From Gammaproteobacteria bacterium (GTDB taxonomy: Bacteria > Pseudomonadota > Gammaproteobacteria > Enterobacterales > Alteromonadaceae), in contig JAHJZX010000067.1 of NCBI GenBank assembly GCA_018826295.1, positions 1 through 64,000 of the forward strand: 64,000 bases of DNA, read 5' to 3'. This document shows positions 55,451-63,877 of the stretch, piece after piece. Each line of letters opens with the position of its first letter. The stretch's first letter is position 1. The notes under the pieces were generated by a model, which did no database searches, had not been told where the DNA came from, and saw only the letters and a list, made by a program, of their open reading frames with translations. Position numbers and translations under genes: made by a program.

Positions 55451-56047
55451 ATGCAGACCACCAGAGACGAACGAGTAACCCAGGCGAAAGCTTGGGTTTT
55501 TCATTTATCGATTAACAGAAGTTATATAGCTGCTCTGTGCCAGGAAACGGCATTAGAGTTGATCATGCAGATTGACGAGCCGGTGGGATTGTATGGAAAG
55601 CCCCTCGCTGATAATTGGGTACCGATGGAAGTTACCTGGTTCTACAATCCGGACGAACGGATTAAGCCTCAACCCGATATTGCCGCATTCGGATCGACGG
55701 CCTTTGCCGCCTCAGCAGCAACCTGTGAGCAGCTTCGCCCTCATATACAGGACTATGTTGAATTTTTGCCAATCAACGTTGACGGATGGCGCTGGTACAT
55801 TATCCATGTTCTGGCTCGCGAAGATGTTTTCAATGAACAAGAGTCACGGCGGTTTCTGCGGCCTGACGGAACGCCAAGCAGGATGTTCGAAAAGTTGGTG
55901 TTGGACGGGCTGCGAGTAAAAAATGGTGTGCTGTTCCGTGTTACGGGGCTCGGGCTGGGTATTTTTACCACTGATCTGCCACATTCCTTTAAGCATACCA
56001 TTAAAAACCTGAAACTTACCGGGCTGACGTTTCAGGATATGGACTGA
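55451..56047 (+). CDS. possible DUF1629-like immunity protein
   Basis: 198 residues from the ATG at 55,451; a TTG at 55,400 gives 17 more residues. No good RBS is seen for either. GLYGKPLADNWVPMEVTWFY, DYVEFLPINVDGWRWYIIHV and LVLDGLRVKNGVLFRVTGLG are reminiscent of DUF1629/Imm11-type proteins, which often protect against polymorphic toxins, but this is a weak recognition. The first 35 residues do not look like the rest, so the 5' end may be rearranged. No toxin gene is beside it. Confidence 0.5.
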   Translation: MQTTRDERVTQAKAWVFHLSINRSYIAALCQETALELIMQIDEPVGLYGKPLADNWVPMEVTWFYNPDERIKPQPDIAAFGSTAFAASAATCEQLRPHIQDYVEFLPINVDGWRWYIIHVLAREDVFNEQESRRFLRPDGTPSRMFEKLVLDGLRVKNGVLFRVTGLGLGIFTTDLPHSFKHTIKNLKLTGLTFQDMD

Positions 56048-56228
56048 CTCTGTATTGGAATGGATTTATACAATCACGTCGAATTTTGGAATGCCGAATT
56101 ATCTTTTTTAAAAGCACAATTTCGGCCGACCTCAAGACAATCAGCAATAGAATACAGCCAAGCACTTGTTTAGCTGAGGTATATTTATCGAATAGCGTCA
56201 TTAATATCAGCTTTGAATAATGGTTTAA

Positions 56229-57629
56229 TCACGTATGCTTTAAGTGTTTTAATGCCGGTAACGTTATTGTGACATCCAAACCACCATCGCTGTTGACACT
56301 AAAACTTATCTGCCCTCCATGAAGTGTAACAATGTGCCGTACTATCGATAAACCTAAACCTGCGCCTACCAAATGCTGATGTTGTGGGTGACGGTAGAAC
56401 CTGTCTCCTAGTCTGCCAATGTCAGCATCAGCAATACCGCTGTTGCTTACAGTGATGATCGTCATTTCAGCGCGTTGATATGTTGTTACCGTCACAGTGC
56501 CGTCATTTGGTGAATATTTAGCCGCATTATCAAACACATTACGCAGTAAACTTTGCAACAGAGTCATGTCGCCATACAGCTGACAGCTGTCGTCCAGCGT
56601 AAGTTGCCAGTGAACTTTATCTAAAAGCGCCAACGGCAGCTGTGATAAGCTTTGATGCAACAGTGGCGTTAGCGGTATGCAGGTGCAGTGTATGTGTTTT
56701 ATGTGGTCCAGATGGGCTACAGATAGCAATTGGTCAACCAGATGTGACATTCGTTTACTACCTTCGGTAATCGCATTAACCGCCTCGGCAACGTCGTGTG
56801 CGTTATTGGCAACACTGAGGTTTTGCGCATGTAAATGTAAAATACTTAGTGGTGTGCGTAATTCATGCGATGCATCTGCAACAAAGCGTTTTTCTTGCTT
56901 TATATAGCTGCGGATTCGTTCAAGTAGGCTGTTAATGGCCGTTTGTATCGGTTTTAGTTCTGCTGGCAGCTTCAGCTGTATTTCATGTAGTTGTTCCGGC
57001 GTTTTATCAGCTACTTGTAGTTGCAGTAAATGAAGTGGCCGCAGAATAAGCTTAATCACCAGGTAAATTAAGAAACTCAGCGGTAACATCATCATCAAAA
57101 CAGGCCGCACCTGAGCCTGAGCGATATGGCCACCCATCTCTTCGCGGATATCCTCACGCTGGGCGGTGAAAATCCATAAATTTTGCTCCGATACATAATA
57201 ACTGAAGGTTACCCAAAGCGTATTATGCTCTCTAATTTCATGGTAACCGGCTTCATGCTTAGGAGTGGGAAACTGCAACGCATTTTCTGAAACCATGATC
57301 AGCTTGTCACCTTGCTGGACCTGAAAGGCAATTTTTCCCTCGTATTTGTGGCCAGTCAGCAATCGTTCTTGTTGGGAGGTTAATGCTTCCCCTCTATCAT
57401 TTGTTTCTGGGACTTCGACAACAACTGGCAGTTCAGTACCTGGATTTGTCAGGCCCGCTCTTAGTAAGAGGCTGATGAACTTGGCGCTGCGAGCAAGTTC
57501 GGCATCATATATTTCATCCAGTTCGTGTAACGAATCATTGTATACGATATACGCATTCAAACTTAAAGCACCCAGCATTAATAGGTTGATACCAAGCATC
57601 AGGAAAAACTTAATACTGTTAATGATCAT
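56229..57629 (-). CDS. sensor histidine kinase, PmrB/QseC-like
   Basis: 466 residues. A transmembrane helix near 8-30, a periplasmic domain (about 31-180), a second helix (PVLMMMLPLSFLIYLVIKLI), a HAMP-like linker, H-box FVADASHELRTPLSILHLH with phospho-accepting His near 255, N-box LRNVFDNAAKYS and G-box VGAGLGLSIVRHIV. The periplasmic part probably senses metal ions or cationic peptides. It overlaps the regulator gene by 11 bp. Confidence 0.9.
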   Translation of the reverse strand: MIINSIKFFLMLGINLLMLGALSLNAYIVYNDSLHELDEIYDAELARSAKFISLLLRAGLTNPGTELPVVVEVPETNDRGEALTSQQERLLTGHKYEGKIAFQVQQGDKLIMVSENALQFPTPKHEAGYHEIREHNTLWVTFSYYVSEQNLWIFTAQREDIREEMGGHIAQAQVRPVLMMMLPLSFLIYLVIKLILRPLHLLQLQVADKTPEQLHEIQLKLPAELKPIQTAINSLLERIRSYIKQEKRFVADASHELRTPLSILHLHAQNLSVANNAHDVAEAVNAITEGSKRMSHLVDQLLSVAHLDHIKHIHCTCIPLTPLLHQSLSQLPLALLDKVHWQLTLDDSCQLYGDMTLLQSLLRNVFDNAAKYSPNDGTVTVTTYQRAEMTIITVSNSGIADADIGRLGDRFYRHPQHQHLVGAGLGLSIVRHIVTLHGGQISFSVNSDGGLDVTITLPALKHLKHT

Positions 57630-58287
57630 ATCGGCTTACCAGCATATAACCGATACCGCGTACGGTCTTTATTACCTCGGAGTTGAGTTTTTTTCGTAAA
57701 TTATGGATATGCACTTCAATAGCGTTGCTTTCTGTATCACCATCCCAACCGTAGCTCAGTTCTTCAAGCTGCTGACGCGATAAAATACGGTCAGGTTTTA
57801 GCATAAACTCTTTTAGAAGCATAAATTCTCTGCGGGTTAAGCTGAGGTACTGTTGTTGAAAAGTACACTGGTTGTTTTGCAAATTTAAACAAATACCTGC
57901 CAACTCCAGAACGTCATCTGTACGCTGCTGCTGACGACGAAGCAGCACCCTAATGCGGGCTTCCAATTCGAGTACATCGACAGGTTTCACCAGGTAATCA
58001 TCAGCACCGCTGTTCAGTGCAGTTAGCTTCGAGTCCAATTGTCCTTGCGCCGTTAACACTAAAATGGGCATGCTGATACCCGCTTTACGGAAGCGCCCGA
58101 TCAAATGAAGTGCAAAACCATCCGGCAAGCCCAAATCTAAAATCATCATGCTAAAGCTGTTGTCTTCCGCCGCACTTGTTGCTTGTTTACCAGTGGAGCA
58201 ATGCTCCACCTGATACCCCATGCGTTTAAGCCGGGTGATCATACCCTTGGCCAGTAATTCATCATCTTCTACCAATAAGATACGCAT
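57619..58287 (-). CDS. OmpR-family response regulator, PmrA-like
   Basis: 222 residues. Receiver domain with acidic pocket EDD (7-9), phosphorylated Asp51 (ILDLGLPDG) and DDYLVKP lysine near 100; OmpR-type winged helix about 125-218 (LTRREFMLLKEFMLKPDRIL, ESNAIEVHIHNLRKKL). Adjacent CTTAAG-N5-CTTAAG boxes are PmrA-type binding sites and support the assignment. It starts 15 bp after the eptA stop, so eptA-regulator-kinase is one operon and autoregulated. Confidence 0.9.
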   Translation of the reverse strand: MRILLVEDDELLAKGMITRLKRMGYQVEHCSTGKQATSAAEDNSFSMMILDLGLPDGFALHLIGRFRKAGISMPILVLTAQGQLDSKLTALNSGADDYLVKPVDVLELEARIRVLLRRQQQRTDDVLELAGICLNLQNNQCTFQQQYLSLTRREFMLLKEFMLKPDRILSRQQLEELSYGWDGDTESNAIEVHIHNLRKKLNSEVIKTVRGIGYMLVSRYDH

Positions 58288-58302
58288 CAGGTTTGCTCTT
58301 CG

Positions 58303-59958
58303 TCAGCGGTTAGTACAGCCGGAAGTTACATCCAACTCAACTCTTAGTTGAGTTGTCTTTACGGCAAACAACGATAACACAGTATCAAAGATATTATCAT
58401 GACTGAGGTTGGTGTTTTGAAGTAAACAGTTGCCATGTAGTTTAGTGTGTTTGCTAAAGTCATCCGACAGCCAAAACAGCATAGGTACTTTAGTTTGAGC
58501 GTCCGGTGCCATCCAGTACGGTAGACCATGTAAGTACACACCGTTTTCACCAAGCGACTCGCCATGGTCTGATGCGTAAATGAGCGCTGTATCATATTTA
58601 TCTGCCAGCGATTCTAACAGCGTGATGCTATTGTCCAACAGCAGATCGGTGCTGACAATCGCATTATCATAAGCATTGATAATATGTTGCTGCTGACAGT
58701 CACTCAATAGGTTGGTGCGGCACTCTGGCATAAACACCTTATGTTGTTCAAGGCTGCGCTTGTAATATTCAGGCCCGTGATTACCTTGTTGATGCAGAAC
58801 TATAAATTGAGATTGTGCGCTGTCTTGCTGCAAGATACGCTGCTTTAACCGCTCTAGCAGCGCTAGATCCGGACAATCGCCATCATTACATTTGTACTGG
58901 CTGTTGATGGCAAACTGGTTATCTTGTTCAACTCGGTCACACATGGTTTTGCAACCAGAATTATTGTTACGCCACAACACCTTAACGCCGGCGCGTTGCA
59001 GTACATCCAGCAGGTTGTCGGAGCCCTTGGCGGTAGCTTCATCATAGGTATCTTTGGTTAGATAACTAAACATGCAGGGTACGGATATCGCGGTAGCCGT
59101 GCCACAGGAACTGATGGCGCCAAAATTAATCAGCTTACGCTTAGCTAATTTTGGCGTAGTATCACGAGCGTAACCATTGATGCCAAAATGATCAGCTCTT
59201 ACCGTTTCGCCCAGCACAAAGAGTATTAATCTTGGCTTGCTGCCTGCCGATAACTGCTGCAAAGCGTCTGTTGCATAGCTTTGATGGCTGTGTGCCATCG
59301 CCGGTGTTGCGCCAAACAAGCCTACAGATGCTGTAAGGGCACTAAGGGGCAAGGTTTGGTGTTTCAAGTAGCGATGCTCCCGAAACACGCTTGAGTACGT
59401 TTTGTACTGACTGGCTACTAGCACCATGATCACGCTAAAACAACCCAACAACACCGCAAAATATCGCAGTACTGAACCAATTTTTCTACCTGTCGGAGCA
59501 GAAACTTTATTTGATACCGGAATAATAAATAGCAACGTAGCCGGCAACAGTAAATTAAACAAAAAATACGGCACCATCGTAAAGCTAAGTAAACCGAAAA
59601 TTTCCGCACTATCCGTTTCCAGTGCATTTTTTAACATATTTTTGTCGATGACTACGCCATAGTTAAGCATAAAATATTGGCTGCAAGCGCTAATTGACAG
59701 CAGTAACAGTAGCCAGGGCTTTTGCCATTTTCCGCTGCCGCCTAATTGGCATAAAAGCAGGTTAAGCAACAACAGCAGCATAGTTAAACTAAGGCTAATG
59801 TGGCTATCGCCTATCGTTAGGAGACTACTAAAAAACTTCTGGTTAAAACCTATAGTAAGCACAATGGCAATAAGCACATTAAGTTGCCATGGACGCAGTA
59901 GCAATACTTTGAAGTAATTGGTCTTTAATGATGCAGGAGTTTGTGCGGTTGCCAACAT
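58303..59958 (-). CDS. eptA: lipid A phosphoethanolamine transferase, EptA/MCR family
   Basis: 551 residues from the ATG at 59,958, chosen over 59,979 because the PmrA-type box and -10 element leave almost no leader for the latter, and GGGTG precedes the former. Five N-terminal membrane helices, then a periplasmic alkaline-phosphatase-like domain: FVLGETVRADHFG with a zinc-binding glutamate, the nucleophile threonine in SCGTATAISVPCMF (near 290), and IYASDHGESLGENG with zinc ligands. Six or more cysteines match EptA disulfides. It adds phosphoethanolamine to lipid A and so lowers polymyxin binding. Confidence 0.93.
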   Translation of the reverse strand: MLATAQTPASLKTNYFKVLLLRPWQLNVLIAIVLTIGFNQKFFSSLLTIGDSHISLSLTMLLLLLNLLLCQLGGSGKWQKPWLLLLLSISACSQYFMLNYGVVIDKNMLKNALETDSAEIFGLLSFTMVPYFLFNLLLPATLLFIIPVSNKVSAPTGRKIGSVLRYFAVLLGCFSVIMVLVASQYKTYSSVFREHRYLKHQTLPLSALTASVGLFGATPAMAHSHQSYATDALQQLSAGSKPRLILFVLGETVRADHFGINGYARDTTPKLAKRKLINFGAISSCGTATAISVPCMFSYLTKDTYDEATAKGSDNLLDVLQRAGVKVLWRNNNSGCKTMCDRVEQDNQFAINSQYKCNDGDCPDLALLERLKQRILQQDSAQSQFIVLHQQGNHGPEYYKRSLEQHKVFMPECRTNLLSDCQQQHIINAYDNAIVSTDLLLDNSITLLESLADKYDTALIYASDHGESLGENGVYLHGLPYWMAPDAQTKVPMLFWLSDDFSKHTKLHGNCLLQNTNLSHDNIFDTVLSLFAVKTTQLRVELDVTSGCTNR

Positions 59959-60006
59959 ATAGACACCCAGAATAGCCATCGTATTGCGCTATGATGCCAT
60001 GCCCGT

Positions 60007-60023
60007 CTTAAGAGAATCTTAAG
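60007..60023 (-). promoter_or_regulatory. PmrA-type box of the eptA operon
   Basis: CTTAAG-ATTCT-CTTAAG on the minus strand: two perfect half-sites with 5-bp spacing. A -10-like CATCAT (59,996-59,991) lies exactly ten bases downstream, and the box covers the -35 position. It is placed immediately after the stop of the PAP2 gene. Confidence 0.85.
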
Positions 60024-60728
60024 TTAGCATTCTCTGGCGGTTATTATTGCCGGCGGAAAAAACACACTAAAACTGAGTTTGGCGCAACAGATACAAATAA
60101 ACAGTGTCGTAATGTCGTGTGACATAAAGTGCGCACCTCGCAGCTGCTGAGTAATACCCAACAAAAACCCACAAACTAAACTAGCGGCAAGGCCGAAAAA
60201 TCGGTACTGATACCGGGAGTGTTTAAAAAAGTAATACAACGCTACCCAAGCATAACCGACACTAGCGTGACCAGCGGGGAAGCATTGACTGTAAGGTAAA
60301 TTGGACGGCCGTGTTTGCAGCAAATGTATATAAGGTTCAATACCGCCAAACAATGACAAACTCCAGGGGCAGGCAATATTGGTAATGGCTTTAAAATACG
60401 CTACTAGCGCAAAAGAACTTATCAGCGAAATCGTCAATGCCAGGTATGCATTACTGAGTTTTGGATTAGTTTTATCTAGCCAATGGTAATACACCGTGGT
60501 GAGTAACACGGCTGATGCAAGAATATAGTTTAATTTTCGGGCGCCTTTGTGCAGTATATCCTCTGTCAACCAATGCTCCCTGAGTGCCCATTGATTGCCT
60601 TCTAGAGCATAGAGCTTGGTCGCCAACCATACGTCCAACCCGGCAACATCAAACAACAGTATCAAAACGACAAAACCAGCAAACAGCACATGAGACGTTT
60701 TGTTAAGCAAAAATTGACGGATCACCAT
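60024..60728 (-). CDS. PAP2-type lipid phosphatase
   Basis: 234 residues from the ATG at 60,728 (GGGG upstream); an ATG five codons earlier is possible. Six hydrophobic segments. The three phosphatase motifs are KAITNIACPWSL (a poor first motif), CFPAGHASVGY (motif 2, histidine) and RGAHFMSHDI (motif 3, histidine and aspartate). It may dephosphorylate undecaprenyl pyrophosphate or recycle lipid products. The start overlaps the dgkA stop. PAP2 genes commonly accompany eptA/mcr genes. Confidence 0.88.
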   Translation of the reverse strand: MVIRQFLLNKTSHVLFAGFVVLILLFDVAGLDVWLATKLYALEGNQWALREHWLTEDILHKGARKLNYILASAVLLTTVYYHWLDKTNPKLSNAYLALTISLISSFALVAYFKAITNIACPWSLSLFGGIEPYIHLLQTRPSNLPYSQCFPAGHASVGYAWVALYYFFKHSRYQYRFFGLAASLVCGFLLGITQQLRGAHFMSHDITTLFICICCAKLSFSVFFPPAIITAREC

Positions 60729-61078
60729 AAAATGATACCCCATACGCAGGATGCACAGATCAAACTGGCAAGCACCGCAGCAGAGGCGAGATCTTTAGCT
60801 TTACCACTCAACGGATGAAACTCAGCGCCAATACGGTCAACAACAACTTCAACTGCGGTGTTTAATAATTCGACAATAAGTACAAAGAATAGTGACAATA
60901 CCAGTAAAGCGCGCTCTGACGCTTCTACGTTTACCAGCATAGCAATTGGTAACAATATAGCCATTGCGGCTATTTCTTGTCTCAATGCGGCTTCACTGTG
61001 TAATCCTGCTTTTAACCCCTGCCAGGAGTATTTGCTAGCAAACCACAGCCGACTGATCCCTTTAGCTTCCGACTTCAT
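60722..61078 (-). CDS. dgkA: diacylglycerol kinase
   Basis: 118 residues from the ATG at 61,078, chosen because GTGGAGA lies seven bases upstream and the length matches E. coli DgkA (122). LRQEIAAMAILLPIAM with the conserved glutamate, LIVELLNTAVEVVVDRI and the AKDLASAAVL stretch are the active-site motifs; three membrane helices. It phosphorylates the diacylglycerol left when EptA takes phosphoethanolamine from phosphatidylethanolamine, so it recycles the by-product. Confidence 0.94.
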   Translation of the reverse strand: MKSEAKGISRLWFASKYSWQGLKAGLHSEAALRQEIAAMAILLPIAMLVNVEASERALLVLSLFFVLIVELLNTAVEVVVDRIGAEFHPLSGKAKDLASAAVLASLICASCVWGIILW

Positions 61079-61106
61079 TTGATTCTCCACTGGTTTTGAT
61101 GCCACT

Positions 61107-61155
61107 AAGATACTTTGATTAGCTTAAGATTTGCTTAAGCTTTGGGGGCTAGCAT
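61107..61155. promoter_or_regulatory. bidirectional PmrA-type box between dgkA and the sulfatase gene
   Basis: CTTAAG-ATTTG-CTTAAG at 61,123-61,139. Ten bases away on each side lies a -10-like hexamer: TATCTT on the minus strand (61,112-61,107) for dgkA-PAP2, and TAGCAT on the plus strand (61,150-61,155) for the sulfatase gene. One near-symmetrical box can therefore drive both transcripts. Confidence 0.85.
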
Positions 61156-61182
61156 GCACAAAAATTTTTAGGAACTTCTTGC

Positions 61183-63147
61183 ATGCCTGTACCCTCAAAA
61201 GTTGTCCGGTTTCTCGGCCCATATTTGCAATATGCCGTTATGGTGTTGCTCATTTTGCTGTTGTTAACTGCTAGTAGGGTAGGATTATTTGTCTGGCAGT
61301 TTGACCGAGTTAGTGTTGCAGGAGATATCAGCACGATGTTACTACAAGGAGTAAGAGCAGACCTGATTTTTGCCGGTTTGTGGTTAATTATTCCTGTGTT
61401 ATTGGCCCCGCTGCTGGCAGGTGAAAAGCGCTTTTTCCTGTGGCGAGGCTTTAGCCATTTTTGGGTTTTATTGGGCCTGTGTCTGGCTATTTTTATTGAA
61501 GTTTCCACGCCGCAGTTTATTTTGCAATACGATATCCGCCCAAACCGGCTTTACATTGAGTATTTAAAATACCCCAAAGAAGTATTCAGCACTTTATGGC
61601 AGGGTTATCGTGCTATGTTATTGGGGGGCGTTGCTGTTACAGTGTTTATGCTATGGTTGCTAAACCGAGTATTTATCAATGTAACAACAAAAACGCAGCC
61701 ATATCCAGCCAAAATATTCTGGTTTAGTTGGCCATTAGTGGTGCTGTTGGTATTTTCCGCCGTGCGTTCAACTACTGAACATCGGCCGGCGAATCCCGCC
61801 ATGTTTGCCATTACCAGTGATGCGCTCGTTAATTCCTTGATTATCAACTCGCCTTATTCTGTGTTGTATGCACTTTACAATATGAAACACGAGGCTCGTT
61901 CGAGCGAAATTTACGGCAAGTTACCGGATGCTGAAATGTTAAAACTGGCATTAGACTGGCCTTGGCTAAAACATGTCAGTTTTAACAACTCCGAATTGCC
62001 GACTCTACACTATAGAGAAGCGGCCATGAAACGAAGTAAGCCGCTTAATCTGGTGATCATTTTGCAGGAAAGTTTGGGCGCAACCTTTGTCGAGTCACTC
62101 GGTGGTGTACCGGTAACTCCGGAATTAGAGAAACTGAAACATGACGGCTGGTGGTTTGAGCAAATGTACGCAACCGGAACCCGTTCAGTGCGCGGAATTG
62201 AAGCGGTAGTATCCGGTTTTATGCCGACACCAGCACAAAGCACAGTTAAATTGTCGTTATCGCAGCAGAATTTCTATACGCTTGGCAGTACACTTACACA
62301 GCAAGGCTATAATACCAGTTTTATTTATGGTGGAGAGGCACATTTTGACAATATGCGCAGCTTTTTTACCGGAAATGACATTAATCAGATTATTGACTTA
62401 CCGCAAATGTCAAACCCTGTGTTCGTAGGTAGTTGGGGGGCCAGCGATGAGGATTTATTTACAGCAGCTGCCAAGCATTTTAGTGACATGCATCAGCAGA
62501 AACAGCCGTTTTTCAGCTTGGTATTTACCTCGTCTAACCATACGCCGTTTGAGTTTCCGGACGGTCGTATAAGTTTGTACGAACAGCCTAAAGCCACCAT
62601 GAATAATTCAGTAAAATATGCCGACTATGCGCTGGGTAAATTTATTTCAGAGGCACGAGAGCAGCCATACTGGCAGGATACTTTATTTTTGATTGTGGCA
62701 GATCATGATAACCGGGTATACGGCAATAACTTGGTTCCTGTAGAGAAATTTCATATTCCGGCCCTGATCCTTGGCGCAGACATTACTCCGAAGCGTATTG
62801 AGCCAGTAGCCAGCCAGATCGACTTAGCCCCAACAATGCTGTCGTTGATGGGTATTAGCGGCAGCACACCGCTAATTGGCCGCGACTTTGCCCGTGACGA
62901 TAGTAGCTCTGGCCGAGCATTCATGCAGTTTGATCAATACTTTGCGCTGATGGAGCAGCAACAGCTAACGATTCTGCGACCTCAACAGCCGGCTATTGGT
63001 GCGATCTATGATCCCGTTGCAAAAAGTGTAACAATTGAAGCGGGCTCGGTGTCAGATGTACAAATAAAACGTACCTTGGCGCAGGTGTTACTTCCGTCCT
63101 ACTTATATCGGCAACAAGCATATCGATTACCAGACCAAAAGCCTTAA
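61183..63147 (+). CDS. LTA-synthase-like membrane sulfatase (phosphoglycerol or phosphoethanolamine transferase type)
   Basis: 654 residues. About five N-terminal membrane helices (to about 190), then a periplasmic sulfatase-type domain: LVIILQESLGATFVESLGG (metal-binding glutamate near 291), the nucleophile threonine in YATGTRSVRG (near 332), FTSSNHTPFEFP and the metal site DTLFLIVADHDNR (near 505). Family members transfer phosphoglycerol or similar groups to envelope glycans. It is co-regulated with dgkA-PAP2 by the shared box, so it is part of the envelope-modification response. AGGAAC lies before the ATG. Confidence 0.88.
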   Translation: MPVPSKVVRFLGPYLQYAVMVLLILLLLTASRVGLFVWQFDRVSVAGDISTMLLQGVRADLIFAGLWLIIPVLLAPLLAGEKRFFLWRGFSHFWVLLGLCLAIFIEVSTPQFILQYDIRPNRLYIEYLKYPKEVFSTLWQGYRAMLLGGVAVTVFMLWLLNRVFINVTTKTQPYPAKIFWFSWPLVVLLVFSAVRSTTEHRPANPAMFAITSDALVNSLIINSPYSVLYALYNMKHEARSSEIYGKLPDAEMLKLALDWPWLKHVSFNNSELPTLHYREAAMKRSKPLNLVIILQESLGATFVESLGGVPVTPELEKLKHDGWWFEQMYATGTRSVRGIEAVVSGFMPTPAQSTVKLSLSQQNFYTLGSTLTQQGYNTSFIYGGEAHFDNMRSFFTGNDINQIIDLPQMSNPVFVGSWGASDEDLFTAAAKHFSDMHQQKQPFFSLVFTSSNHTPFEFPDGRISLYEQPKATMNNSVKYADYALGKFISEAREQPYWQDTLFLIVADHDNRVYGNNLVPVEKFHIPALILGADITPKRIEPVASQIDLAPTMLSLMGISGSTPLIGRDFARDDSSSGRAFMQFDQYFALMEQQQLTILRPQQPAIGAIYDPVAKSVTIEAGSVSDVQIKRTLAQVLLPSYLYRQQAYRLPDQKP

Positions 63148-63278
63148 ATTATGTGGTTTTAGATGGCTTTGAAATCAATTGAGTAACAATACGATCTTTG
63201 CCTCCTTATGAGAAAAAGTCCTAATAGTCATAGTGAGGGTTCGACTTGATCTTAAACAGCTAAGTTAGTAGCAACAAA

Positions 63279-63482
63279 GTGAAATTATATAGTTTATTAA
63301 TTTCATATAGTTATATGCTATTTGATGAGGAATTTCCAGAATCACGGCTGACCCTCGATTACGCCGAAATCGCCGCTCATGGCGTGATGTCTACGCCCGC
63401 TTTGGCAATAGATGACAAAGTGGTGTCGGTGGGTAGAGTGTTACTTAGTGCTGAAATTGAGACCTTGTTACAGGCACGCTGA
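63279..63482 (+). pseudogene. remnant of a thioredoxin_3-type redox protein
   Basis: The 67-codon frame has the C-terminal signature of small redox-active disulfide proteins (IAAHGVMSTPALAIDDKVVS, then GRVLLSAEIETLL), with the cis-proline region STPAL. The N-terminal CxxC active site is absent; the first 18 codons from a GTG start do not belong to the family. It is probably a 5'-deleted gene. Confidence 0.65.
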
Positions 63483-63573
63483 GAACTCTCTAAGCAGGTA
63501 AAAGCCACTCTTTAGTTAGTGGCTAAATTCAATGATCCACTTAGCTTTCAGTCATCGCAGGCTTTGGATTTTC

Positions 63574-63619
63574 AAAAAACGAATGTCTGCAACTAATGCA
63601 AAGCAGAGATTCGTTTTTT
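63574..63619. terminator. bidirectional terminator
   Basis: An 11-bp perfect outer stem (AAAAAACGAAT with ATTCGTTTTTT), continued inward with one mismatch (GTCTGC with GCAGAG), and a 12-nt loop. Poly-T follows on both strands. It separates the convergent thioredoxin remnant and the 69-residue gene. Confidence 0.85.
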
Positions 63620-63667
63620 CAAGATAATCTATTCTGAACGGCTGCTTTTCGCTCATATCGGTCGAAG

Positions 63668-63877
63668 TCAGGCTATATCACCAAATTTCATTTCCTGCAG
63701 CACTTGAAACAGTTCTTTACGATTTTCATCTGTTAAAACCAGGATGCGTGGGCATTGGCCTTCCAGTCTTGGGATTGGCGTATCCAACCATTCATTCATT
63801 TGAACAAGGTTGTAATTGAAAAAAATATTCAGCTCATCCAGCAGCTGCCATTCTGAAAACTCTGTGTTTTTTTGCAT
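63668..63877 (-). CDS. 69-residue protein with a WLDTPIPRLEG motif
   Basis: MNEWLDTPIPRLEGQCPRIL and LTDENRKELFQVLQEMKFGD resemble the C-terminal segment of antitoxin-like or SEC-C-associated proteins (W-x-TPIP-x-L-x-G-x-xPR), but only a short family stretch is present. It may be a small stand-alone protein or a truncated gene. No partner is visible. The remaining 123 bp to the window end show no gene. Confidence 0.45.
   Translation of the reverse strand: MQKNTEFSEWQLLDELNIFFNYNLVQMNEWLDTPIPRLEGQCPRILVLTDENRKELFQVLQEMKFGDIA

Noticed and set aside
56016-56201. A 61-codon minus-strand frame between the DUF1629-like gene and the kinase gene
   Set aside because: It overlaps the end of the DUF1629-like gene, has no RBS and no recognisable protein features.
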